A program made the position numbers and the translations under genes. Shown here piece after piece: positions 7,029 to 14,189 of a stretch of 17,037 nucleotides of DNA (the stretch's first letter is position 1; every line of letters begins with the position of its first letter). The stretch is from an uncultured Gammaproteobacteria bacterium (GTDB lineage: Bacteria > Pseudomonadota > Gammaproteobacteria > Pseudomonadales > UBA5518), in assembly GCA_903921135.1 (NCBI GenBank), contig CAIXOY010000111.1, positions 1 through 17,037 of the forward strand, written 5' to 3'. The notes beneath the pieces were generated by a model. That model made no database searches and was not told the origin of the DNA. It worked only from the letters and a program-made list of their open reading frames with translations.

Positions 7029-7034
7029 CCTCCT
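7029..7034 (-). promoter_or_regulatory. Strong Shine-Dalgarno AGGAGG in front of the 17-codon ORF
   Basis: AGGAGG on the minus strand, 7 nt from the ATG at 7021-7019 and about 57 nt from the DUF917 start, far too distant to serve DUF917 directly. It implies that ribosomes first translate the small frame. Confidence 0.6.
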
Positions 7035-7040
7035 GTCATG

Positions 7041-8822
7041 TCACGGTGCCCGATACCAGATCGGCGATGACCACGCGCGCTCGCGGAGCATCGCCGCCGT
7101 GCCCTTCGGGCGATCAAGGCCGAAGCGATCGGCCATCAGCGTGGTCCAGCGCGGCGTCTCCACTTCGAGCACGCGCAGGTAGTAGACCGCGGCTTGCTGC
7201 GGGTCGAAGGCCGGATCCTGCCAGCGCGCGGTGATTTCGCTCACGCCGTTCTCACGACGCGGAAGCGGTACGTCGAAAATCTGCTCACGCGCAGTCTCGC
7301 CATCCAGCCAGACCTTGATGATCTGCGCGTGCTCAAGCGACGCGCCATCCGGCGCTTTGCTGGCCCAGACGAGGAACACGGGCGCAGCCGACGCAGGCGC
7401 GGGCGGCAGATCCGAGCCCATCGGGACACCTTCGGCATACGCGCGGGCCGGCCAGTCCCGCGCATCGAGCATATCGGCTGCATAACTCCATCCGGCAAAG
7501 AGCCGCAGGCGAATGCGCGTGCCGGAGGTGCCGAAGGTCTCGCGCCTCTGCATCGCATCGAAGAGCGCCTCGCGGGTGTTTTCCGTGGCCCACACGCCTG
7601 TCAGGCCACCCGAGCCCATGATCTTCGGATCGGGCATGGTGGGGCTCGGCTCTGCCAGATACCGCGCTGCGGTCACTCGGTCAGGCCCGCCCGTGCGCGG
7701 GTCGAAACCATCGGCCAGCACGAAGGCGTTCTCGGCAGAGGTGGCAAGCCCGTTGTGGAAATCCGTCGCTGCCACAAAACCGAAGCGGAACGGGTTGTGG
7801 CCCGTGCGCCGCTCGATCAGCAGGCCGCGGCCGAGCGCCTCGCGCGCGTAGCTGCCGGGCGGCTTGCCCGGGAGGTCCAGCCGCGGCACGAGGCGATCCA
7901 TGATCTCGAAATCAGCGAACTCGTCGTTCGGCGAAAGGAGCGGGTGCGTCTCCGAAGCCCCCTTGGCCTGATAGATCTCGACCAGCGGCTCGTTTCGCGC
8001 GCGGCGCGCCGCGTAGTCGGCGTCGATGGGTCGTCCGTCGGAATCGTTCCAGTCGAACATCCGCCCTTCGCTCGCGTTGGCGTTGTGGGGAATGGCGAGC
8101 ACCGGGTGGCCCTGCGCACGTGTGTCGTCCAGATATCGCCACAGATCCTCCGGGCGCCGGGAATCCGCGGCGCTGAAGGGCCGCGGCGCGGTGTTGCCCC
8201 GGAAGATCACGTTGCGGTGCAGGTTGTAGCGATCGTCCGGGTGGGAGGTCCACTCGTAGCCGATGAAGGTCGTGAACTCGCCCGGGCGGTAGTTGGCGTT
8301 CGCGGCGTCGATGGTTTTCTGCCAGGCGGCAAGCATCGCGGCGTCGGCGCCGAGTTCCTTCATGCGGGCGGGCTCGGCGAGTTTCTTCAGCACCTGGCGT
8401 GTGAGTGCGCCGGGATCCAGCGTTTTCTTCAGCTCGAGATACTCGCGCCCGAAGGCGGATTGCGCGAGCGTGCTGCCGGGCTCCTCCGTGGCGTTCAGGA
8501 AGCCCATGTATTCCGCATGATCCGTCACCGCCATGAAATCGAGCGGCGTGTGGCGCTGCGCGGATTTGCCGAGGTAATTCACCGTCTGGCCGCGCGCGAA
8601 ACGGTAGGCGGCATCCGGATCGATGCGCGAGGGGCTGAAGCCGAAGGCATCGAAGGAATAGGAGGTGTGGAGATGGAGTTCGCCGAAGAAGACGCGCGCG
8701 TCGGCGCGCAGGCGTTGGTCTTGCGGCTCCGCGGCCTCGGGCGCCGCGACGGCACCGAATGGCAGCAACACACAGGCAAGTGCCAAGGACAACAGGTGGG
8801 GCAACGGAGAGCAAGGTTTCAT
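7041..8822 (-). CDS. DUF3604 family exported protein
   Basis: A 593-residue protein of the DUF3604 family, which I regard as related to PHP-type metal phosphoesterases; no member's reaction is firmly known to me. A Sec signal peptide occupies residues 1 to about 27 (hydrophobic core LLSLALACVLLPFGAVAA). C17 lies inside that core without a standard lipobox, so a lipoprotein is less likely. Putative metal ligands follow in order: FGELHLHTSYSFDAFG (46-61, H50 and H52), AVTDHAEYMG (98-107, D101 and H102), LAIPHNANAS (242-251), and ATDFHNG (352-358). The extreme C-terminus ERAWSSPIWY is typical of the family. The ATG at 8822 has no good Shine-Dalgarno and follows an 11-codon reading frame by one base. 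It is the third gene of the hydrolase cluster. Confidence 0.9.
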   Translation of the reverse strand: MKPCSPLPHLLSLALACVLLPFGAVAAPEAAEPQDQRLRADARVFFGELHLHTSYSFDAFGFSPSRIDPDAAYRFARGQTVNYLGKSAQRHTPLDFMAVTDHAEYMGFLNATEEPGSTLAQSAFGREYLELKKTLDPGALTRQVLKKLAEPARMKELGADAAMLAAWQKTIDAANANYRPGEFTTFIGYEWTSHPDDRYNLHRNVIFRGNTAPRPFSAADSRRPEDLWRYLDDTRAQGHPVLAIPHNANASEGRMFDWNDSDGRPIDADYAARRARNEPLVEIYQAKGASETHPLLSPNDEFADFEIMDRLVPRLDLPGKPPGSYAREALGRGLLIERRTGHNPFRFGFVAATDFHNGLATSAENAFVLADGFDPRTGGPDRVTAARYLAEPSPTMPDPKIMGSGGLTGVWATENTREALFDAMQRRETFGTSGTRIRLRLFAGWSYAADMLDARDWPARAYAEGVPMGSDLPPAPASAAPVFLVWASKAPDGASLEHAQIIKVWLDGETAREQIFDVPLPRRENGVSEITARWQDPAFDPQQAAVYYLRVLEVETPRWTTLMADRFGLDRPKGTAAMLRERAWSSPIWYRAP

Positions 8823-8823
8823 A

Positions 8824-8859
8824 TCAGGACATTCGCGCGGCGACTGAAGAGGGGATCAT
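8824..8859 (-). CDS. 11-codon upstream ORF coupled to the DUF3604 gene
   Basis: A tiny frame encoding MIPSSVAARMS. GTGAGG lies 7 nt before its ATG, and its TGA ends one base before the DUF3604 start codon (TGA-T-ATG). DUF3604 itself lacks a clear Shine-Dalgarno, so re-initiation from this frame is plausible. The arrangement repeats what is seen in front of the DUF917 gene in the same cluster, which makes coincidence less likely, but such a short frame could still arise by chance. Confidence 0.4.
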   Translation of the reverse strand: MIPSSVAARMS

Positions 8860-8929
8860 GTCAGAGCCTCACGATGGACCCACGGCCGGCGCGCGCGGGG
8901 GTATATGCCGGCGCCACCACGCGGCAGGC

Positions 8930-10240
8930 TCACTCCGGCGGGAAGACCTGACGCTCACCACCCAGCTTGTGCACCACGCCACGCCGCATCACGAAGCTCA
9001 CGCTCTCGAGCGCCGTGACATCCGCAAGCGGATCACCCGACACGGCGATGATGTCGGCATCATGCCCGGGCAGGAGCGCGCCGATGGGTCGCTCAAGTTC
9101 GGTAGCACTGTCGAGCGTTGCCGCCTTGATGGCCTGCGCGGGCGTCATGCCCGCCTTCACCATCAGCGCGAACTCCTTCGCATTGTCCCCGTGCGGCGCC
9201 ACACCCGAGTCGGTACCGAAGAGGATCCGGACACCACCCTTCACCGCGCGAGCAAAACTCTGGGCATGCGAGGCCGCCGTCTGCTCGGCCTTGGCGAGTT
9301 GCGGAGCGGGCGCATCGCCGCGCCGCGCCTGCGCGAGTGCCGCGATGGGAGCAACTGCGGTGGGCACCAGTGCTGCATCCTCGGCCTTGAACAGACGGAC
9401 CGTTTCCTCGTCGATGAAACTGCCATGCTCGATGGAGTCCACGCCCGCCCGAAGCGCCGCATCGATGCCTTCTTTGCCGTGTGCGTGTGCCGTGACCTTG
9501 CGGCCGAAACTGTGGGCGGTATCGACGATGGCTTTCATTTCGGCGTCGGTCATCTGCTTGCCGAGCCCTCCCGCCACGTTCGAGCGCACGCCACCCGTCG
9601 CGGCGAATTTGATCACCTCCGCGCCTACGGAGATCTGCGCACGCACGGCGCTTGCGCAGCTGTCGGGCCCGTCACAGACGTTGGTTCTTTCGGCCGCCAC
9701 CGCACGGGTGTAGGTGCGATTCAGGCCGTTGACGCCCCCGTGGCCACCGGTGACCGAGACCATCGTTCCCGCCGGCACAATCGTGGGCCCCAGGATCTGG
9801 CCGTTGTTCACGGCATCGCGCAGCGTCGCCGTGGTACGCCCGTCACCGCCCAGATCGCGCACGGTGGTGAAGCCCGCCTCCAGCGTGCGCCGCGCATTGC
9901 CCTGGGCAATCACGAAGACGTCTTCGATATCGCGCTCGGAGGCTTCGAGACGACTGCGCAGCAGGTTGTCGTCGCTGGAGATATGGACATGCATGTCGAT
10001 CAGGCCGGGGAGCACGAACTGCTCTTTCAGATCGATCAGCCGGGCGCCACCCTCGGGGAGCGCGAAGCCGTCGCGCACGTCGGCGATCTTTCCCTCGCGC
10101 ACGATCAGCGTCGAAGGGCCGCGCGGGGACTTCCCGGGTTGGTCGAGCAGGCGGCCGGCGTGGATGTAAACGGCATCCGAGGCCCGCGCGGCAAACGGCA
10201 CGATTGCAATGAGGGAGGCAAGGAACAGCAAGGTTCTCAT
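8930..10240 (-). CDS. Exported metal-dependent amidohydrolase (imidazolonepropionase/Xaa-Pro dipeptidase-like)
   Basis: A 436-residue amidohydrolase-superfamily enzyme with a TIM-barrel metal centre, predicted to hydrolyse an amide or peptide bond outside the cytoplasm. Residues 1-20 form a Sec signal peptide with cleavage at ARA-SD. Metal-site residues appear in order: HVH (84-86), K211 in VIKFAATGG (candidate carboxylated lysine), H252/H254 in AHAHG, H272 in EHG, and D344 in FGTDSG. C189 and C195 in VCDGPDSCAS could form a disulfide in the periplasm. The start was chosen at the signal peptide; an upstream in-frame GTG at 10333 would bury the signal. GGAAG lies 9 nt before the ATG. Related proteins include Sgx9260-type Xaa-dipeptidases; the substrate cannot be read from sequence. 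It is the second gene of the cluster. Confidence 0.92.
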   Translation of the reverse strand: MRTLLFLASLIAIVPFAARASDAVYIHAGRLLDQPGKSPRGPSTLIVREGKIADVRDGFALPEGGARLIDLKEQFVLPGLIDMHVHISSDDNLLRSRLEASERDIEDVFVIAQGNARRTLEAGFTTVRDLGGDGRTTATLRDAVNNGQILGPTIVPAGTMVSVTGGHGGVNGLNRTYTRAVAAERTNVCDGPDSCASAVRAQISVGAEVIKFAATGGVRSNVAGGLGKQMTDAEMKAIVDTAHSFGRKVTAHAHGKEGIDAALRAGVDSIEHGSFIDEETVRLFKAEDAALVPTAVAPIAALAQARRGDAPAPQLAKAEQTAASHAQSFARAVKGGVRILFGTDSGVAPHGDNAKEFALMVKAGMTPAQAIKAATLDSATELERPIGALLPGHDADIIAVSGDPLADVTALESVSFVMRRGVVHKLGGERQVFPPE

Positions 10241-10313
10241 CGTGTTGTCTTCCACAGGCAGTGCGTCGTCGAAAGTGCGGTGAGGATAATCCGCTCGCAG
10301 GGCAAGACCAACC

Positions 10314-10326
10314 GCAGACGGTCTGC
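10314..10326. repeat. Short hairpin in the gap between two cluster genes
   Basis: GCAGAC-G-GTCTGC is a perfect 6-bp inverted repeat around one base, in the 141-bp gap between the serine hydrolase gene and the amidohydrolase gene. A second 5-bp stem (GCCAC/GTGGC) lies just beside it at 10329-10346. No T-run follows, so this is not a clear terminator. It could be an operator or an mRNA processing site, or chance. Confidence 0.25.
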
Positions 10327-10381
10327 TAGCCACGGACCAGAGTGGCCGGTGGCGATGCCTGCGCGTGTGCGGGATGCGGAA

Positions 10382-11572
10382 TCACTTCTTCGCGGCAGGC
10401 AAGACCACGCGCTGATAGAACGCACGGACCACGTCGATGTCGTGCTGGTTGTCGTAGGTATTCCAGCCGGTGAACACGGCGATGAGATCGAGATCCGGCA
10501 CCAGCAAGGCGAATTGCCCGCCCCAGCCCCAGGTACCGACCATGCGCGGCTTGCCATCGCCGCCATGCTCGAATATCCACCACTGGTAACCGTAGCCCGT
10601 GTTGTTCGAGGGATCGGCAGGCGCGGTATCGACGACACGTGTTTCGGTGGTGCGCGCCACCCACTGCGCCGGGATCACCTGCCGCCCGTCCCACTCACCG
10701 CCCCGCAGGTACAGGAGCGCAAAGCGGGCGAGATCACGGGGGCGCATATACAAACCACCTGCGGTATCGCTGAACCCCTCCGGCGAGCGTTTCCAGTGGT
10801 AATCGCGGATGCCGATGGGACCGAACAGCGCCTCTTCCGCGAACATCTCCAGCGGCTTGCCCACGGCCGTCGCCACGATCTCGCCGATCATCTGCGAGTT
10901 GGTGCTGTTGTAGCTGTAGGTGCTGCCCTGCTCGGATGTGAGCGGTTTTGCGAGCAGGTAGCCCACCCAGTCGCGGGCGTTCTCGACGACTATGGAGTCG
11001 TTCAGCGGATCACGGTAGGAGAGCTCACCTTCATTCCACGCAAAGCCGGGACGCATGGTCAGCACGTTGTCGAAGGTGATCGCGGCCTTGCGCGGGTCGG
11101 TGATGTGCCGATGCGGCAACAAGTCGCCGAGCGTAGCGTCGGTGTCGCGGATCGCGCCCCGGGCGATGGCGATGCCCGCGAGCGCCGAGCCGAAACTCTT
11201 GCTGGTGGACTGCAGCGTGTGCAGCCCGGTGTCCCTGTACCAGGGGTGCCAGTCCGCGTCGTAGTAATTCCATTGTCCGGGCGAAGCCGTCATCAGCGGC
11301 GCATTGATCGCGCGGTAATCCCGCGGGTAGTTTGCCTCGGCCACGATGCGTCCGTGCCGCGCGACAAGCATGGAATCCACGTAACCGAAACGTCCTGCGC
11401 GAAGGTCCGCATCGAGCGCGGCGAGGGTGCCCGGGTCCAGCGCTTCGCGCGCTGGCGTGGAGGTCTCCCAGTCCGTGCCAGGCCAGGAGGCGGGATCTGC
11501 CGCCATGGCGCGCAGTGCCGGCAGCGTGAGCAGGGCAAGGATCAGCAATCGCGAGGCACGGAGCGGGCGCAT
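10382..11572 (-). CDS. Exported serine hydrolase, beta-lactamase (class C / esterase) family
   Basis: A 396-residue serine hydrolase of the beta-lactamase/penicillin-binding-protein fold. A Sec signal occupies residues 1-24 (cleavage near AMA-AD). The nucleophile motif SxxK is STSK at 122-125 (HTLQSTSKSFGSAL). The second motif region is TYSYNSTNSQMIGEIV (218-233), and a C-terminal GTWGWGGQ stands where class C enzymes have KTG. These features point to the broad family of esterases, D-aminopeptidases and amidases (6-aminohexanoate-dimer-hydrolase-like) more than to a drug-resistance enzyme. The start is fixed by GGAGG 8 nt upstream, rejecting a 20-codon extension. It is the first gene of the cluster, 102 bp downstream of cysQ. 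It probably opens the pathway by cleaving an ester or amide outside the cell. Confidence 0.9.
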   Translation of the reverse strand: MRPLRASRLLILALLTLPALRAMAADPASWPGTDWETSTPAREALDPGTLAALDADLRAGRFGYVDSMLVARHGRIVAEANYPRDYRAINAPLMTASPGQWNYYDADWHPWYRDTGLHTLQSTSKSFGSALAGIAIARGAIRDTDATLGDLLPHRHITDPRKAAITFDNVLTMRPGFAWNEGELSYRDPLNDSIVVENARDWVGYLLAKPLTSEQGSTYSYNSTNSQMIGEIVATAVGKPLEMFAEEALFGPIGIRDYHWKRSPEGFSDTAGGLYMRPRDLARFALLYLRGGEWDGRQVIPAQWVARTTETRVVDTAPADPSNNTGYGYQWWIFEHGGDGKPRMVGTWGWGGQFALLVPDLDLIAVFTGWNTYDNQHDIDVVRAFYQRVVLPAAKK

Positions 11573-11580
11573 GAGGGTGT

Positions 11581-11585
11581 CCTCC
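11581..11585 (-). promoter_or_regulatory. Shine-Dalgarno of the serine hydrolase gene
   Basis: GGAGG on the minus strand, 8 nt before the ATG at 11572-11570. It decides this start over the longer frame. A TAGGAT further upstream (minus strand, near 11620) could be a -10 element, but I found no matching -35, so no promoter is called. Confidence 0.7.
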
Positions 11586-11650
11586 GGGGATGGCGCAAGG
11601 TTACAGCGTCGGATCCTACCCCACAGCGACACGAGAATGCCGCTCGATCG

Positions 11651-11667
11651 GGTGCCTTGCAGGCACC
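11651..11667. repeat. Hairpin between cysQ and the hydrolase cluster
   Basis: GGTGCCT-TGC-AGGCACC forms a perfect 7-bp stem with a 3-nt loop, starting 8 bp beyond the cysQ stop codon on the minus strand. Its position suits a 3' end of the nudE-cysQ transcript, but no U-run follows, so termination, if any, would be partial or Rho-dependent. Read-through into the serine hydrolase gene cannot be excluded. Confidence 0.4.
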
Positions 11668-11674
11668 GGCGGAT

Positions 11675-12454
11675 TCACCACTCCGGTGGTGCTTCACCAA
11701 AGGCCACGAAGCCACTCACCGGCCACCCTGGCGTCATGCGATAACACAGCGCGCCCCCGTCCTCACTCAGCACCACACCACCCGCCGCCTCGACCAGCGC
11801 CTGCCCCGCCGCGATATCCCACGCGCTACTCGGCGTGACACGCGGATAGGCATCGGCAAGCCCCTCGGCCACGCGGCAGAACTTGAGCGCGCCCGGCAGG
11901 TGGGTGAGTTCGGCATCCGGAAAACGCAGCAGCAAACGCGCGAGGAAACCCCGCGCAGTCGCAGCCCGCTCGGCAGGGCTCGCGATGATGCGCAGCGGCA
12001 CCGCTGCCGGGGCGGCGACGTGAATGCGCAACTCATCGCGCCACGCGCCAAGCCCCGCACCACCCCACCAGCACTGTCCGCCGACAGGCGCGTGAATCAC
12101 GCCGAAAACGGGCCGGCCTCCCTCGAGCAGCGCCACGTTCACCGTGAACACATCGCTGCCGCGCACGAATTCGCGCGTGCCGTCCAGAGGATCGACAACC
12201 CAGAACCGGGAGGCACTACCCGGATCCTGCGAGCCTTCCTCGCACACCACGGGCAAGGACGGTGACAACGCAGCGAGACGCTCACGCAGGATAAGTGAGG
12301 CCGCGCGATCGGCACGGCTCACGGGGCTGCCGTCGCCCTTGCGCTCCACGCCCAGCCCGGCAGCATCGGCACGCACCGCGAGGATCGCGCGGCCGGCCTC
12401 CAGACAGGCCCGGCGCACGGCGTTGGGCCAGTGCTCGGGCAAGCTCACGCTCAC
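11675..12454 (-). CDS. cysQ: 3'(2'),5'-bisphosphate nucleotidase CysQ
   Basis: A 259-residue inositol-monophosphatase-fold enzyme that removes the 3' phosphate from 3'-phosphoadenosine 5'-phosphate (PAP), relieving PAP toxicity in sulfate assimilation. The Mg2+/Li+-sensitive phosphatase motifs are complete: GDGSPVSRAD with D41, the acidic pair E72-E73 (CEEGS), DPLDGTREF (88-96), and SAWDIAAGQALVEAAGG with W212-D213. The length is close to E. coli CysQ (246). The start is a GTG that overlaps the nudE stop as GTGA; a longer in-frame version lies within nudE and is unlike CysQ. A second GTG two codons later is also possible. Coupling to nudE makes sense, since both clear adenine nucleotide by-products. 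Confidence 0.93.
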   Translation of the reverse strand: MSVSLPEHWPNAVRRACLEAGRAILAVRADAAGLGVERKGDGSPVSRADRAASLILRERLAALSPSLPVVCEEGSQDPGSASRFWVVDPLDGTREFVRGSDVFTVNVALLEGGRPVFGVIHAPVGGQCWWGGAGLGAWRDELRIHVAAPAAVPLRIIASPAERAATARGFLARLLLRFPDAELTHLPGALKFCRVAEGLADAYPRVTPSSAWDIAAGQALVEAAGGVVLSEDGGALCYRMTPGWPVSGFVAFGEAPPEW

Positions 12455-13011
12455 GGCGCGAGCACACCCGCAAGACGCTCGCGCGCCAGGAACATCGCCG
12501 CCACCGCATAGCCCTCGCAGAGCTTTCCGGCAGCCTGCAGCGCGAGCAGTTGCCCGAAGCTGTGCCACGACACCTCGAGTGGCTCAGGCTCGTCCCCGGG
12601 AAGGGACTTCTCGAACAGATCCTGCGCCAGCACCAGCGTCATCCGGTTGCCCATGTAAGAGGGCGAGAGCGCGAGTTCGGCCAGCACCTCCAAGTGGTGC
12701 GCACCGACACCCGCCTCTTCCATGAGTTCGCGGTTGCCGGCATCGAGCACGCTCTCCTCGGGTTGCAGCGCACCCTTGGGAAACGAGAGGTAGTAGTCAC
12801 CGATACCCGCGCCGTATTCGCGCACCAGCGCCATACGGCCGCCGCTATCCACGGCCACCACCATCACGGCACCGTGATGACCGGGGTTCAGGCGTTCGTA
12901 GGTGCGTTCCACGCCGTTCGAGAAGCGCAACTGCTGCTCCTCGACATGGAAAAGGCGCGAGTGCGTCACCCAGCGCGATGACAGGACTTCGGGCTTGCGC
13001 TGATCGCTCAT
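12451..13011 (-). CDS. nudE: ADP compounds hydrolase NudE (Nudix)
   Basis: A 186-residue Nudix hydrolase, expected to cleave ADP-ribose, NADH and diadenosine polyphosphates in the cytoplasm. The Nudix box GX5EX7REUXEEXGU is intact at residues 80-102 (from GALQPEE to RELMEEAGV). The region before it, LVREYGAGIGDYYLSFPKG, is characteristic of NudE. The ATG at 13011 has GGAG 6 nt upstream; a 66-codon extension overlapping yrfG was rejected. In E. coli nudE sits in the same neighbourhood (nudE-igaA-yrfG-hslR-hslO-pckA), which supports the name. Here igaA is missing and nudE is divergent from yrfG. Confidence 0.93.
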   Translation of the reverse strand: MSDQRKPEVLSSRWVTHSRLFHVEEQQLRFSNGVERTYERLNPGHHGAVMVVAVDSGGRMALVREYGAGIGDYYLSFPKGALQPEESVLDAGNRELMEEAGVGAHHLEVLAELALSPSYMGNRMTLVLAQDLFEKSLPGDEPEPLEVSWHSFGQLLALQAAGKLCEGYAVAAMFLARERLAGVLAP

Positions 13012-13035
13012 GGAGGACTCCGCGTAAAAAGGCGG

Positions 13036-13041
13036 ACTATA
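13036..13041 (-). promoter_or_regulatory. Probable -10 element of the nudE-cysQ promoter
   Basis: TATAGT on the minus strand, about 24 bp before the nudE ATG, giving a very short leader. The -35 position (about 13059-13064) reads only CGCGTC, so it is weak. That position coincides with the -35 element proposed for yrfG on the other strand, so the two promoters would be back to back. Confidence 0.5.
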
Positions 13042-13056
13042 CCCGCCGGGCCGCGC

Positions 13057-13086
13057 CTGACGCGCGCGCCCGGCACCCCGTAGACT
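13057..13086 (+). promoter_or_regulatory. Probable promoter of yrfG-hslR-hslO
   Basis: CTGACG (13057-13062) and TAGACT (13081-13086), spaced by 18 bp, each match the sigma70 consensus at four of six positions. It lies 50 bp upstream of the yrfG ATG in the 124-bp divergent gap. I see no clear heat-shock (sigma32) promoter despite the two heat-shock genes downstream. Confidence 0.4.
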
Positions 13087-13135
13087 GAGCCGCCTCGGGC
13101 GCCCGCCTGCAGCGTCCGAGGGAGAGCCCCAGACC

Positions 13136-13807
13136 ATGGTCAACTGGAACGAGATCGACACCGTGCTCCTCGACATGGACGGCACGCTGCTCGACCTGCA
13201 CTTCGACAACCACTTCTGGCTGGAACACCTCCCGCGGCGCTACGCCGAGATCCACGGCGAGGACCACGCCGAGGCGCGGCACCGCATGATCGAGCGCTTC
13301 CGGCAGGAGCAGGGAACGCTGAACTGGTACTGCGTGGACTACTGGTCCCGCGAATTGCGTCTGGACGTGGGCGCGCTGAAAGACGAGCTCCGCCACCTGA
13401 TCCGCATCCGTCCGCATGTCGAGGACTTCCTCGCCCGCCTGCATGCCGGCCACCGCCGTGTGTTGCTGGTGACGAACGCCCACCGCAAGAGCCTCGACCT
13501 CAAGATGGCCCACACGGGGCTCGAGCGCTGGTTCGATGCCATCGTCTGCTCGCACGACTTCGGCATGGCCAAGGAGCACGCCGGATTCTGGGACGCGCTG
13601 CGTGCCGTAGAGCCCTTCGACCCGGCACGCACGCTGTTCATCGACGACAGCATCAGCGTGCTGGAATCCGCGCAGCGCTACGGCATCCGCTGGCTCTTGA
13701 GCCTGTTGCAGCCCGATAGCGCGCGCGAACCCCGTACCGTGGAGGGCTTCCCCGCGATCCTCCACTTCGACGAGATCATGCCCGAGCTGGAGCGCATCGG
13801 TGCCTGA
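13136..13807 (+). CDS. yrfG: GMP/IMP nucleotidase YrfG (HAD family)
   Basis: A 223-residue haloacid-dehalogenase-type phosphatase expected to dephosphorylate purine 5'-nucleotides (GMP, IMP). All four HAD motifs are visible: DMDGTLLD (13-20, nucleophile D13 and acid D15), T113-N114 in LLVTNAH, K146 in GMAKEH, and the metal aspartates D170-D171 in LFIDDS. Length and gene order (yrfG-hslR-hslO) match E. coli. A GAGGGAG ribosome site is 11 nt before the ATG. Its stop lies inside the hslR start region. Confidence 0.93.
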   Translation: MVNWNEIDTVLLDMDGTLLDLHFDNHFWLEHLPRRYAEIHGEDHAEARHRMIERFRQEQGTLNWYCVDYWSRELRLDVGALKDELRHLIRIRPHVEDFLARLHAGHRRVLLVTNAHRKSLDLKMAHTGLERWFDAIVCSHDFGMAKEHAGFWDALRAVEPFDPARTLFIDDSISVLESAQRYGIRWLLSLLQPDSAREPRTVEGFPAILHFDEIMPELERIGA

Positions 13808-14189
13808 TCGCGTGCGCCTCGACAAGTGGCTCTGGGCGGCACGTTTCTTCCGCACCCGCGGCCTTGCGCGCGAGGCCATCGAGGGCGGCAAGGTGTGGTA
13901 CGAGGGCGCGCGGCCCAAGGTCTCGAGGGATGTGGACATCGGCGCCGAGATCCGGGTGCGGCAGGGTTTTGACGAGAAAACCGTGACCGTGACCGGGCTC
14001 TCCGGCGAACGCAGAGGCGCTCCCGAGGCAGCCCTTCTCTACGCGGAGACCGAAGCAAGCATCGCGGCGCGCGAGGCGGAATCGGCCGCACGCCGCATGG
14101 CACGCGCCGGCTTCCAGCCCCCGCCGACGCGGCCCGACAAGCGCGACCGCCGGCTGATACACCGATTCGAACAGGAGACAGGCGAATGA
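13800..14189 (+). CDS. hslR: Heat-shock protein 15, S4-domain ribosome-associated factor HslR
   Basis: A 129-residue S4-domain RNA-binding protein. Hsp15 binds free 50S subunits carrying stalled nascent peptides and helps recycle them. The S4 core VRLDKWLWAARFFRTRGLAR begins at residue 5 and is nearly identical to the E. coli protein, followed by EGGKVWYEG and a late EAALLYAETEAS. The basic C-terminal tail RRPDKRDRR-like (about 111-123) matches the family. The start is a GTG overlapping the last 8 bp of yrfG, with GGAG 7 nt upstream. A second GTG at 13812, immediately before RLDKW, cannot be excluded. Overlaps on both sides indicate one transcript. Confidence 0.93.
   Translation: MPDRVRLDKWLWAARFFRTRGLAREAIEGGKVWYEGARPKVSRDVDIGAEIRVRQGFDEKTVTVTGLSGERRGAPEAALLYAETEASIAAREAESAARRMARAGFQPPPTRPDKRDRRLIHRFEQETGE

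Noticed and set aside
7194..8951. A 585-codon plus-strand frame opposite DUF3604
   Set aside because: Antisense shadow; low-complexity Arg/Gly/His composition, and the minus-strand protein is a clear family member.
10382..11572. Antibiotic-resistance class C beta-lactamase
   Set aside because: SxxK is present, but the C-terminal KTG is replaced by a GWGGQ-type motif and there is no ampR neighbour; the broader esterase/amidase family fits better.
8759..12265. A 1168-codon open frame on the plus strand
   Set aside because: It lies antisense to the DUF3604, amidohydrolase, serine hydrolase and cysQ genes, is rich in Arg/His/Gly, and matches no family. Long antisense frames are expected where the sense genes have strong G/C third positions.
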